This document shows positions 25,953 through 34,071 of a DNA stretch of 43,131 nt, piece by piece (the first letter of the stretch is position 1; every line of letters begins with the position of its first letter). Source of the DNA: JADFOB01 sp964651325 (GTDB lineage: Bacteria > Planctomycetota > Phycisphaerae > UBA1845); the NCBI GenBank assembly GCA_964651325.1, contig CAZYXP010000002.1, forward strand, positions 1-43,131, given 5' to 3'. The position numbers were made by a program, and so were the translations under genes. The notes under the pieces were generated by a model that made no database searches, was not told the origin of the DNA, and saw nothing but the letters and a program-made list of their open reading frames with translations.

Positions 25953-27518
25953 ATGACTTGGTTGATTGCATCGGTTCGAGCAACGTCGATGGAGGACATC
26001 GAGCGGCATGCCACGGCCGCTTGGCGTGGCGGGGCCGATTGTGTGGAGCTTCGAATCGACGACTTCACCGACGATCCGGGCCGGATAGCAGCCTTCCTGG
26101 AGTCCCACGATCGACGGAAGTGGATTCTTACGTGCCGAAGCATCACTCAGGGCGGAGCATCTACGGCCGCCCCCTCGGATCGGGCCAAGCTGCTGCTTGC
26201 TGCGCGCGGCCGATCCCGCGCCTTGATCGATTTCGAATACGCCGATTTCAGTGCTTTCTCGAACGGCTGCAGACAGCTTCAATGGGCGCGAGCCGGGTCC
26301 GACGGAGATACCGCCACGGGCATCCTTTCTCAACATGCGTTCGACGGCGAGCCACCCGATGTAGCGGCGCTGCTCGCCGCGATGGCCAAAATCGACCGGC
26401 GCATCATCCCGAAAGTCGCCTATGCTCCCATAGATATCGCTGGCTGTTTTCCCGCTTTGGACGCCATGCACGCGGCGCGAACAGCGGTAATCGCCATCGC
26501 CATGGACGAGGCTGGATTGTGGACGCGGGTGCTTGCCAGGAAATTCGGCACCTTCGGCACTTATGCCTCGCTCGATGACTCCTGCACCACCGCCGCCGGG
26601 CAGATCGATCTTGCAACTGCCAGGGGGCTCTACCACTGGCCGAGCATCAACGCGGAAACCAGGGTTTTCGGGGTGCTCGGCGATCCGGTGGCCCATTCGA
26701 TGGGCCCACGGTTGTTCAATGGCTGGTTCGAGCAGCACGGGATCAACGCCGTGTACTTGCCGCTACGCGTGTCGCGGGAGCGGAGTTGCCTGAGCCGCTT
26801 TCTGGATGGTTGCAAGGATCGAGAATGGCTCGATCTTGGCGGGTTCAGCGTGACGATTCCACACAAAGAGGCGATGCTGAAATACGTAGGCTCTGGCGCG
26901 GATGGATTGGCTACGTCCATCGGAGCGGCCAACACGGTGGTTGCGGCAGATAAAAAGTGGACAGCGCACAATACCGACTGCTACGCCGCGATCGATTCGC
27001 TTTGCGCGGCGCTGGGGTGTGATCGCGGTGACCTGTCGGGGTTGTCGGTGGATGTCTTGGGTTGCGGTGGTGCGGCCCGGGCTGTGCTGGCCGGGCTGCG
27101 AGCGTTCGGTTGCTGCGTCACGGTATACGGACGCTCCCCAGAGAAAACATGCAGCGTTGCCCAAACGTTTGGGGCGACGGCCAAGCCATGGATCCAGCGG
27201 GCTGAGACTTCCTGCGAAGTTCTGATCAACGCTACGCCGATCGGGATGTCGTCGGACGAAGACTCATCCCCCATGCCCAGCGCGAGCCTGGAACGCCGCC
27301 GGATTGTCTTCGACCTGATCTACAATCCGCTGGAAACTAAGCTTCTCGGCGACGCCCGTTCGCTCGGGGTCGCGACACTAAACGGGCTCGATATGTTCGT
27401 TCGACAGGCGGCGGCGCAATTCGAGGTTTGGACAGGGCAAATGCCCGATCTCGACGCCGCGCGGCGGATCGTGATGGAATCCTTGCTCCAAAGACAGACA
27501 GGGGAGTCGAGCGTTTGA
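25953..27518 (+). CDS. aroDE: Fused 3-dehydroquinate dehydratase / shikimate dehydrogenase
   Basis: This is a 521-residue bifunctional enzyme for steps 3 and 4 of the shikimate pathway. Residues 1 to about 220 are a type I (Schiff-base) dehydroquinase. They contain the substrate-binding VELRID, catalytic His128 (SQHAF) and Schiff-base Lys154 (IPKVAYAP). Residues about 235-521 are shikimate dehydrogenase. They contain HSMGP at the shikimate site, catalytic Lys305 (TIPHKEAM), GAANTV, Asp342 (HNTDCYA) and the NADP-binding GCGGAARAV (370-378). In most AroE proteins the shikimate motif is HSxSP, so Gly251 replaces the second serine. Fusion in this order is known in plants and several bacteria. The ribosome-binding site is GGAGAG about 11 bases upstream. 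Its last base overlaps the aroK start. Confidence 0.95.
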   Translation: MTWLIASVRATSMEDIERHATAAWRGGADCVELRIDDFTDDPGRIAAFLESHDRRKWILTCRSITQGGASTAAPSDRAKLLLAARGRSRALIDFEYADFSAFSNGCRQLQWARAGSDGDTATGILSQHAFDGEPPDVAALLAAMAKIDRRIIPKVAYAPIDIAGCFPALDAMHAARTAVIAIAMDEAGLWTRVLARKFGTFGTYASLDDSCTTAAGQIDLATARGLYHWPSINAETRVFGVLGDPVAHSMGPRLFNGWFEQHGINAVYLPLRVSRERSCLSRFLDGCKDREWLDLGGFSVTIPHKEAMLKYVGSGADGLATSIGAANTVVAADKKWTAHNTDCYAAIDSLCAALGCDRGDLSGLSVDVLGCGGAARAVLAGLRAFGCCVTVYGRSPEKTCSVAQTFGATAKPWIQRAETSCEVLINATPIGMSSDEDSSPMPSASLERRRIVFDLIYNPLETKLLGDARSLGVATLNGLDMFVRQAAAQFEVWTGQMPDLDAARRIVMESLLQRQTGESSV

Positions 27519-28159
27519 TGGGCAATTCCGCAGGCCACAAGACCGTAACGCACACAAGGCATCGTCGCTCCGTCATCGTTTTGATCGGCATGCGCGGGTC
27601 GGGGAAGACATCCGTGGGCAGGGTGTTGGCCGAATTGATCGGGCAACGGGCCGCGGCGGACCTCGCGCCGTTCAGCGAGACGTTCGCAATCGGAGGGTCG
27701 TGGACCGAAACGTTCGTCGATGCGGATGCACTGATTGCGCGAGCGGCCGATCTATCCATCGCTGAGATTTTTGCGCAGCAAGGCGAACCATCGTTTCGCG
27801 CCCTCGAACGCCACGCGATCCAACGCATCTGTGCGGCGCCGCCCACCGTAATCTCCGTGGGGGGCGGCGCTGTGATCGATGAGGAAAACGTCCGGGCGCT
27901 GGCGGGAATTGGCTCGCTAGTGTGGCTGACAGCGCCGGCCGAAGTGCTATGGGATAGGGTGCGGGGGGATACCCAATCGACCGCAAACAGGCCTTCCTTA
28001 ATCGGAAAGACCGGCCTCGATGAAATCGAAACGCTGCTGACCCGGCGGTCCGAAGTGTATCGGCGTGTCGCGGATGTAGAGATCGACACGACCGGGCAAA
28101 CTCCAGAACAAATCGCGCAGCACATCCTTGACCGGTACGAGGATTCAAGGATCGCATGA
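27518..28159 (+). CDS. aroK: Shikimate kinase
   Basis: This encodes 213 residues. It phosphorylates shikimate at the 3-hydroxyl with ATP, the step after aroDE. ATG at 27518 overlaps the aroDE stop (TGATG), which implies translational coupling. The P-loop GMRGSGKTSVG lies near residue 25, followed by the family's FVDADALI, VGGGAV and NRPSL lid motifs. An insertion of about 20 residues (AAADLAPFSETFAIGG) sits between the P-loop helix and the FVDAD strand. This makes the protein longer than the usual 170-180 residues. Together with aroDE it gives three consecutive pathway enzymes in two cistrons. Confidence 0.93.
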   Translation: MGNSAGHKTVTHTRHRRSVIVLIGMRGSGKTSVGRVLAELIGQRAAADLAPFSETFAIGGSWTETFVDADALIARAADLSIAEIFAQQGEPSFRALERHAIQRICAAPPTVISVGGGAVIDEENVRALAGIGSLVWLTAPAEVLWDRVRGDTQSTANRPSLIGKTGLDEIETLLTRRSEVYRRVADVEIDTTGQTPEQIAQHILDRYEDSRIA

Positions 28160-28254
28160 CGATATATTCAATCATATCAGAGCCGCGGGTGCTAGCTCGC
28201 TGACATCGGGATCGCCAATCGTAAGCGCTCGGTCGTCTACACCGGGACAATGGT

Positions 28255-28530
28255 TTACGTGGCAATGCTATTGCCCATGCCGTGCGTCGTAGCGGGCGGC
28301 CAGGATTCCTGCATGCTGATGGCTTCGAGCTGCTCGACCCTCCAGTCGACCGGGTGGAGACGGTTGGGTTCTTTGCCGAAGGGGAGGCGGTCGATGACAT
28401 CCTTGAGGTAGGCGAACGGGGTCAAATCCGTTGGCTTTGCACGTGCCGACGATCGGGTAGATCACCGCGGTCCGATGGCCGCCGGCTTTACGGCCCGCGA
28501 AGGTCCAGTTTTTCGTGCCTCTATAAGGGT
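28255..28530 (-). pseudogene. Remnant of an IS66-family transposase C-terminus
   Basis: On the minus strand, from about 28520, the frame reads GTKNWTFAGRKAGGHRTAVI and IVGTCKANGFDP. This matches the end of IS66 transposases (GRKNWLFAG, then IYSLIxTAKLNGxDP). The frame then fails. After removing one base from the G-run at 28418-28421, the next frame continues FAYLKDVIDRLP, the expected next element, and runs to a stop at 28255. Only about 80 residues of the C-terminus remain. There is no upstream part, terminal repeat or IS66 accessory gene. This is a decayed relic. Confidence 0.75.
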
Positions 28531-28584
28531 CTTCTCTCGGTTTATCCGAAACGGAGCCATTCTCCATTTCCGACTGAAGCAACG

Positions 28585-28845
28585 CGTGAGCACCCGGTTT
28601 GGTCGCCGGACGGCTCGAAGAATATTTTTGATACCAACAGAGCGGGGCCCGTCGAGCTATGGGTGATGGACGCGGATGGAGCGGACCCAGCGCCGTTGGT
28701 CGCCACAAGCGGCGGGTCGGCATCGTGGCAGCCTGTTCCTCCTCTTCCCGGTGAGCCGATCCCAACGGTGTCGAAGTGGGGTAGGGGCATGATGCAGCTC
28801 GTTGTTTTTGCTGTCGGTTCGATCGTGCTTCGTGGATACCGGAGG
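28585..28845 (+). pseudogene. Remnant of a WD40-like propeller protein with IPTL-CTERM tail
   Basis: The plus frame contains HPVWSPDGSKNIFDTNR and LWVMDADGADPAPLV, the signature of a PD40/TolB-type propeller blade. A C-terminal sorting-like block follows: IPTVSKWG at 28759, a hydrophobic stretch (LVVFAVGSIVL) and basic residues (RGYRR). That layout matches the IPTL-CTERM sorting signal common in Planctomycetes. Only one blade and the tail survive. The sequence upstream of 28585 in the same frame is shared with the transposase relic, and the frame continues nearly 40 residues beyond the basic cluster. It is therefore not a normal gene. Confidence 0.65.
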
Positions 28846-28989
28846 TCGGATCGGCAGGTGGGCGTCAAGCCTGGGGAAGCCCAAACTCTGGGATCCCAAC
28901 TCTGGCTCGTGTGGGGGCATTGGATCCGTTGCTGGTTCAGTTACCCTTCCAAGCTGATCGAATAGACCTGGAATGCCACAGCGCAGCCA

Positions 28990-29967
28990 CTACCTTGGTT
29001 CGAGATACTGGACGCTGAATAGCTCTTGGGGATCGGTCCACGTCTGTTCGACGTGAAGATCGGCGTTTTCCGCAAGCGCGGCAAATTCGGCGAGCGTGTA
29101 CTTGTAAGAATACTCCGTGCGGATGCGCTCGCCCTTGCTGAACCGCACGCGCGATCCATTGATACTGACAACCTGATCGTGCGAACTCACTAGGGCCATT
29201 TCTATGCGCCCCAGCGCTTCGTTGTACGGCGCTTCGTATCCAAACTGCTTGATGCTAAAGCCGGCGTTCAACTCACGGTTGAGCCGTACCAGGTAGTTGA
29301 GTGCGAACGCGCCGGAGACACCCTGTGAATCGTCGTACGCCGCTTCGAGCGTCTTCCGATCCTTCTTCAGGTCCACGCCGATCAACACGCCGCCTTGGTC
29401 TTGACATAGATCGGCCAAGTGTTGTAGCACATTGACCGCCACGGCAGGTTTGAAGTTTCCTATCGTTGAGCCCGGAAAATAGCACAGGCGAGTGCGCGCG
29501 TTGTTGTCACACTCGGGCACCTCGTAATCGTCCGTAAAATCCGCGCAGACGGGTTTTACCTCTAGGTCCGGAAACTCGAGGGCGACGCTTGTTGCGAATT
29601 GCGCTAACTGCTCTTTGGCAACGTCAACCGGAACATAACCGGCCGGGTCGTCCAAGCCCTGCAACAACATGCGGGTTTTCTGGCCGCTTCCGCTGCCCGG
29701 CTCAATCACGAGGGCGCCAGGCCCGACGCGGGCTGCGATGGCTTCCATGTTGCTGCGCAGGATGCCGATCTCAGTGCGGGTCAGGTAGTAGTCTTGAGTC
29801 TCGCAAATTCCCTCGAACAGCTTAGCGCCCAGGTCGTCATATAGATACTGGCTTGGCAGCTCTTTCGGGCTGCGTGAGAGGCCTTGCAACACGCTATCTT
29901 GCATGGTCTCCGTGCTCGGTGCGAAGTCGTTTACTGCGATATCGGCTACTTTTGTCTGCATCCTCAT
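28990..29967 (-). CDS. egtD: L-histidine N-alpha-methyltransferase, hercynine synthase
   Basis: This is a 325-residue cytoplasmic SAM-dependent enzyme that adds three methyl groups to histidine, giving hercynine, the first step of ergothioneine synthesis. Family marks: YLYDDLGAKLFEGI, the SAM loop EPGSGSGQKT (89-98), and PGSTIGNF. Residues that bind histidine in the Mycobacterium smegmatis enzyme appear conserved: Tyr60/61, Asn171, Tyr211, Met257 (IEMAL), and Glu285 and Ser287 (TEYS). So histidine is the likely substrate rather than another amino acid. The start ATG at 29967 has only GGA nearby; ATG at 29961 is possible. It lies 37 bases downstream of the ABC permease-binding protein gene on the same strand. 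No egtB is in the window. Confidence 0.93.
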   Translation of the reverse strand: MRMQTKVADIAVNDFAPSTETMQDSVLQGLSRSPKELPSQYLYDDLGAKLFEGICETQDYYLTRTEIGILRSNMEAIAARVGPGALVIEPGSGSGQKTRMLLQGLDDPAGYVPVDVAKEQLAQFATSVALEFPDLEVKPVCADFTDDYEVPECDNNARTRLCYFPGSTIGNFKPAVAVNVLQHLADLCQDQGGVLIGVDLKKDRKTLEAAYDDSQGVSGAFALNYLVRLNRELNAGFSIKQFGYEAPYNEALGRIEMALVSSHDQVVSINGSRVRFSKGERIRTEYSYKYTLAEFAALAENADLHVEQTWTDPQELFSVQYLEPR

Positions 29968-30004
29968 TGATCCGGCTTAGGTAGTTGAGGACGATCCGTG
30001 TCCA

Positions 30005-31522
30005 TTACGCGTCTGTTTCCAACAGCAATCCTCGCGGCACGATAACACGTTCGGCCGCCTCGAACAACCCCTGTACCAACAGCGCCAACACGGCCGCAGG
30101 CACGGCCCCTTGTAGGATGACCCCATAGCTATTCAAACGGATTCCCGTGAAAATCGGCTCGCCAAAACCACCAGCGCCGATGAATCCGCCGAGCGTGGCG
30201 AATCCCACATTGATCACCGCAGCTGTCTTGATCCCTGCCAGGATCATTCTCGACGCGAGCGGTAGCTCGATGCGCCAGAGCCGGACCCACGGTGGAAGGC
30301 CGAGGGCCACGGCAGATTCATGGAGCTGCGGTGAGATGCTACGCAACCCGGTGTAGGTGTTTCGAACGATGGGCAGAAGGGAATAGAGGAATAGCGCTAC
30401 GACTGCCTGTGGATAACCGAGTTCGTCCGAAAAATAGCTCATCGGCCGGATCAGCAGCACCAATAGGGCAATGGCCGGAATCGTCTGGATGATGCCCACC
30501 ACGCCCAAGATTGGCTGCGCCAAGCGGGCGCTGCGCGCTGCCACGATGCCGAGGGGAATCGCAACCAACATGGCGGCCGTAAGCGACACCGCTACCATGT
30601 TAAGATGCTCTAGCGTGTAGCGAGCGATGTCTCGGGCGACGCTCTGTTCTCGGACGTGTGACCGGATTCCACGCGCTTCCGCCAGGAAATCGGCGGCCAC
30701 CTGACTCTCACTGAGGTCGGCCAGCTCGACCCGCGCGTTCATGTTCGTCATGGCCGTCTCGTCGATTGCCGACTCCAATGAATGAATGGAGGCAATCAGT
30801 GCCGGAGCCCGCTGCTCCAGCTCGGCGCGGTATACAAAGACCGCGTTGTACTGCGGGAAGTGAGCGAGGTCGTCTTGGAGTCGGCGAAGCTGGAGTTTGC
30901 TAATCTTCGCGTCGGTGGCGTAAAGATCGGTGACTTGGATCACACCCTTGTCTAGCGCCTCGTAGGCCAGCGCATGCTCCAACCCACGAACGTTGTGATG
31001 GGGCAGTTGATATCGTTGCGCGAGCGCGGGCCAGCCATCCGCACGTTTCATGAACTCGTTGCTGAACCGCAGCGCAAGGTCGGGATGATGGCGCAGATCG
31101 CTGATCGTGCGGATGCTGAGCTTGGCCGCGAGCTCCTCTTTCATTCCGATAACATACGTGTTGTTGAAGCCGAGCGGGTCGGTCATCTTGAGGCCGGACT
31201 CGGCGAGTTTCTTGCGGAGCGCCACAACGCCGTGAATGCCCTGACCGGCGAAGATTTCTTCGCTCATCGTTCCGGTGTACTCAGGGTACATATCAATCTG
31301 ACCCGACCGCAGTGCCTCCCAAAGCAGCCGCGTCCCGCCCAGCCCCTCTACATGCTCTACGGTGAGCCCTTCGTTTTCGGCAAGGTGGGCGACAATCTCG
31401 GCGAGGATGACGGATTCCGTGAAGGCCTTCGATCCGGTGCGTATCGAGGGCGATTCCTCGGCAAGGCCCGGCGATACGCATGCCAGACAAAAGAGCAATG
31501 GTATGCGCCATCGCCAGATCAC
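30005..31522 (-). CDS. Fused substrate-binding and permease protein of a QAT-family ABC importer
   Basis: This encodes 505 residues. It starts with a signal peptide (PLLFCLACVSPGLA, cleavage near 21). An OpuAC/ProX-type binding domain (about 27-285) contains TGSKAFTES, GGTRLLWEAL and IDMYPEYTGT, the markers of the quaternary-ammonium binding proteins. The rest (about 305-505) is a permease with several membrane segments and the EAA-like loop ESAVALGLPPWVRLWRIELP that contacts the ATPase. The family imports glycine betaine, choline and related compounds; EgtU is the ergothioneine member. In the described EgtU proteins the permease comes first. Here the binding domain comes first. The start overlaps the ATPase stop by 4 bases (ATGA), so the two are coupled. 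Confidence 0.92.
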   Translation of the reverse strand: MIWRWRIPLLFCLACVSPGLAEESPSIRTGSKAFTESVILAEIVAHLAENEGLTVEHVEGLGGTRLLWEALRSGQIDMYPEYTGTMSEEIFAGQGIHGVVALRKKLAESGLKMTDPLGFNNTYVIGMKEELAAKLSIRTISDLRHHPDLALRFSNEFMKRADGWPALAQRYQLPHHNVRGLEHALAYEALDKGVIQVTDLYATDAKISKLQLRRLQDDLAHFPQYNAVFVYRAELEQRAPALIASIHSLESAIDETAMTNMNARVELADLSESQVAADFLAEARGIRSHVREQSVARDIARYTLEHLNMVAVSLTAAMLVAIPLGIVAARSARLAQPILGVVGIIQTIPAIALLVLLIRPMSYFSDELGYPQAVVALFLYSLLPIVRNTYTGLRSISPQLHESAVALGLPPWVRLWRIELPLASRMILAGIKTAAVINVGFATLGGFIGAGGFGEPIFTGIRLNSYGVILQGAVPAAVLALLVQGLFEAAERVIVPRGLLLETDA

Positions 31523-32271
31523 TGAGCTGCTCCCTCTGAGACGCTCAATGGGCCGCGCTGAGCGTTGACGAACTCCGTAACGAACGCCTCGGCCGGTGAA
31601 TTGAGCAAATCACCAAACGGGCCGAGTTGTACAATACGCCCCTCGCGCATCAGGATAATCGTATCGCCGAAGTAGCTGGCCTCGCCCAGATCGTGCGTCA
31701 CCATGACGACGGTCTTTCCGAGGGTTCGGAAGATGACGCGAAGCTCCGCCTGAAGGGTGCTGCGGATCATGGGGTCAAGAGCCCCCAGCGGCTCGTCCAT
31801 CAGCAGCACGTCCGGATCAAGCATCAAGGCCCGCATGAGGCTGACGCGCTGGCGCTGGCCGCCGGAGAGTTGTGCCGGATAACGATCGAGCCCTTCAGCG
31901 GGGAAATGGGTCAGCTCAACCAATTCATCAAGGCGAGCGGCGATTCGGTCTTCATCCCATCCAAGGTGCCGTGCGAGCAGGGCGGCGTTGCCGCGCCCGG
32001 TCAGGTGCGGAAACAGCCCGCCGTCCTGGATGACGTAGCCCATGTTGCGGCGGAGCAGCACGACGTTTTCAGGCGACAACGTCTCGCCTTCGAATTGCAC
32101 GGTTCCGGCGTCGGGGTGAATCAGCCCAATCATCAATCTCAGCAGGGTGGACTTCCCACAACCGCTAGGGCCGATAAGCACGGTGGTCTTTTCCGGTTCA
32201 AACGCCAGATCGACGGCGCGTACCGCATCGGTCGTGCCGTATCGCTTCGAAATGCCGCTCAATTCAAACAT
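31519..32271 (-). CDS. ABC importer ATP-binding subunit, OpuCA/EgtV-like
   Basis: This encodes 250 residues. It supplies energy to the fused binding-permease partner at the inner membrane. Motifs in order: Walker A GPSGCGKST, Q-loop VIQDGGLFPH, signature LSGGQRQR, Walker B VLLMDEP and switch His in VTHD. ATG at 32271 begins the conserved MFELSGISKRYG. The extra 26 residues given by an earlier in-frame start (32349) do not look like protein, although only a weak GGA lies upstream of 32271. Many OpuCA proteins carry C-terminal CBS domains that sense ionic strength, and these are absent here. It is the first gene of an apparent operon with the permease and egtD. Confidence 0.93.
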   Translation of the reverse strand: MFELSGISKRYGTTDAVRAVDLAFEPEKTTVLIGPSGCGKSTLLRLMIGLIHPDAGTVQFEGETLSPENVVLLRRNMGYVIQDGGLFPHLTGRGNAALLARHLGWDEDRIAARLDELVELTHFPAEGLDRYPAQLSGGQRQRVSLMRALMLDPDVLLMDEPLGALDPMIRSTLQAELRVIFRTLGKTVVMVTHDLGEASYFGDTIILMREGRIVQLGPFGDLLNSPAEAFVTEFVNAQRGPLSVSEGAAQ

Positions 32272-33034
32272 GAATCGTGAATTCCAAAATGGCCCGCTCG
32301 TGCGATTTCCTGTCCGGCCACAACCGTGTGGAGCCATCTTACCGGTCAAGCTGACCTCTCGATGGTGGAATCACGCGCCGAGTCTTGGACCCCGTGTGCG
32401 TCGAAAATGAAGCCGCTTTGAAAAGAAGAATACTGTTCTCAATGCGCCTGTCCAACCTCCACATGGGTACTGTCATGGATTGAGTTTCTCTGGCAGGACC
32501 ATCTGCTGTCTTTTCAGTCTTGATTTCCATGAGTTCCTCGATCTCGCGCGGCACTCCGATCCAATTCATGCCCGGCAAGAAGGACAATAGAGGGGCGACC
32601 GCAAAACCGACTCCGTTCGAATTTTGGCCAGTGGAATTGGCGCGCGGGCGGCAAGGAACTTGCTCGCGCTGACGCCGGGTTCGTCATCCGGCAACACACT
32701 AAGAGGCGGGTGTTCTGTGGATAAGGCTTGGCTTGGAACCTGTGTTACGGCGTTTGCGGTGGACTCGCCATCGCTGATCATTCTGGCCAAGTGGCTTCCA
32801 ATCATGGCCTACGATTGACCCGGGCGAGATCGGGCCAACCTGTCAGCACGGACGTTATTCGCGGCATGGTCCGCCCCAATGGGGGGGGCTAGGTACCAGG
32901 TAAGCCGGCGCGTCGAAACTGTTGTCTTGCCATTCATCTTTGGGTTGATCTACGCCTCGTTGGGTCAACCCACGTGATACCAGAGGTTGGATCGACGCCA
33001 TTGTTTCCACTTCGCGTTCTGACTTACGTCGTGT
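32272..33034. other. Gene-free stretch between two minus-strand units
   Basis: No gene is supported. The stretch must carry the promoter of the ABC-egtD operon and the end of the universal stress protein transcript, but neither a clear sigma-70 pair nor a terminator with a U-run was found. An 8-G run occurs near 32880 and a short dyad TGGGT-CA-ACCCA near 32963. Several short frames on the minus strand (32339-32805) lack ribosome-binding sites and domain features. Confidence 0.45.
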
Positions 33035-33952
33035 TCAATCGATGTCGTACTTGAATCCGTCCGGCTTGATCGCCAGGACGGAACAGGGTGACTCTCGGAC
33101 TATGCGTTCGGCCACCGTTCCAAATAGGACCGCTCTCATACCAGTGCGACCACGCGTTCCGACGACGACCAGATCCGCCGAAGAGTCTCCGATGAATTGG
33201 ATGATTCCGTCTGATTCCCGCGCATTTTCGATCACCTTCGTCTCGACCTGCAGCGCTTGTACCTCGCTCTCGAAAGGCTTCAGGGCTTGCTGCATGCGAT
33301 CGCGCAAGACCTCTGAAAGATATTGCTCGTCCTCCGGCGACGGTTTTGGAACATACTTGGCTCCCTTCCACGGTGGTGCGAAAACGTGCAGTAGGCGCAA
33401 CGACGCGTCATCCTGTTGGGCGACACGGATCGCTTGCTCGATGACGCGGTGCGACGACTCCGAGAAATCGATGCAGGCGAGGACATTCTTGAAAGGCTCC
33501 GCGTGATTCTCGCGAACCAGCAACACTTTTGCCGCTGCCTTGCGTACGCATTTGGTGGCGAGTACACCGGCTCCTTTTGAAGGGTCGGATGAGCCGTTGG
33601 ATCCCAGCACCAGCAGATCGGCGGAGTTGTCCCTGACGCGGCGCAGAAGTTCAAGGAACGGTGTGCCGGTTTCTGCGGCGGCGTGAAGAGTCACCTCCTC
33701 CATTTGGCCTATCGATTCTTCGAGTTGCGCTTGTGCGGCGCCGCGAATCTTCTCGACTGCATCCTGAGAGCCTATCAGCGACCGCCTGCACCCCCAGAAC
33801 TCCTTTAGGTGATTGACCGTTGAAGTATCGACGACATGGAGGACATGCATCTTGGCCTGGTTCCACGCGGCGATGCGTGCGGCCTGTTTGAGGGCGCACT
33901 GCGAGAATTCGGAAAAATCAAAGCCTACGACTATGTTCTTGAGACAATCCAT
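33035..33952 (-). CDS. Tandem universal stress protein (UspA family)
   Basis: This encodes 305 residues with two Usp domains in one chain, about 1-150 and 155-305. Each opens with a beta-strand followed by an Asp and FSE (VVGFDFSEFS, LACIDFSES). The second domain keeps the full nucleotide-binding pattern G-x2-G-x9-G-S/T (GTRGRTGMRAVLFGT). In the first the motif is altered (GSNGSSDPSKGAGVLAT) and may not bind ATP. Usp proteins act in the cytoplasm during starvation, oxygen limitation or other stress. The start has an AGGA site about 8 bases upstream. The upstream gap to the carbonic anhydrase gene holds a GGTTCA/TGAACC dyad. Confidence 0.9.
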   Translation of the reverse strand: MDCLKNIVVGFDFSEFSQCALKQAARIAAWNQAKMHVLHVVDTSTVNHLKEFWGCRRSLIGSQDAVEKIRGAAQAQLEESIGQMEEVTLHAAAETGTPFLELLRRVRDNSADLLVLGSNGSSDPSKGAGVLATKCVRKAAAKVLLVRENHAEPFKNVLACIDFSESSHRVIEQAIRVAQQDDASLRLLHVFAPPWKGAKYVPKPSPEDEQYLSEVLRDRMQQALKPFESEVQALQVETKVIENARESDGIIQFIGDSSADLVVVGTRGRTGMRAVLFGTVAERIVRESPCSVLAIKPDGFKYDID

Positions 33953-33989
33953 TGGTTTCTTCCTTTTGTGATGTTTCTTGATCCGGCAG

Positions 33990-34006
33990 GGTTCAGGCTT
34001 TGAACC
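33990..34006. promoter_or_regulatory. Dyad GGTTCA-N5-TGAACC upstream of the usp gene
   Basis: A perfect 6-bp palindrome lies 38-54 bases upstream of the usp start. A very similar dyad, CGGTTC-N6-GAACCG, lies upstream of the next gene (34738-34755). The shared core is GGTTC with a 6-7 base spacer and GAACC. Possibly both are sites for one regulator. There is no U-run. Confidence 0.4.
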
Positions 34007-34071
34007 AGCCCCGACCTCTTGCTGTTAACGCCCCAGCACTGCGCCGATGAAAGCGCTGAGCCAGATCGGAT

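Noticed and set aside
28282..28965. A 227-codon plus-strand gene
   Set aside because: Only its last third resembles a protein family. The first part is the reverse side of the IS66 relic, so it is a chance fusion of pseudogene remains.
32339..32818. Small genes in the gap before the ABC operon
   Set aside because: No ribosome-binding sites, no recognisable motifs, and overlapping frames on both strands.
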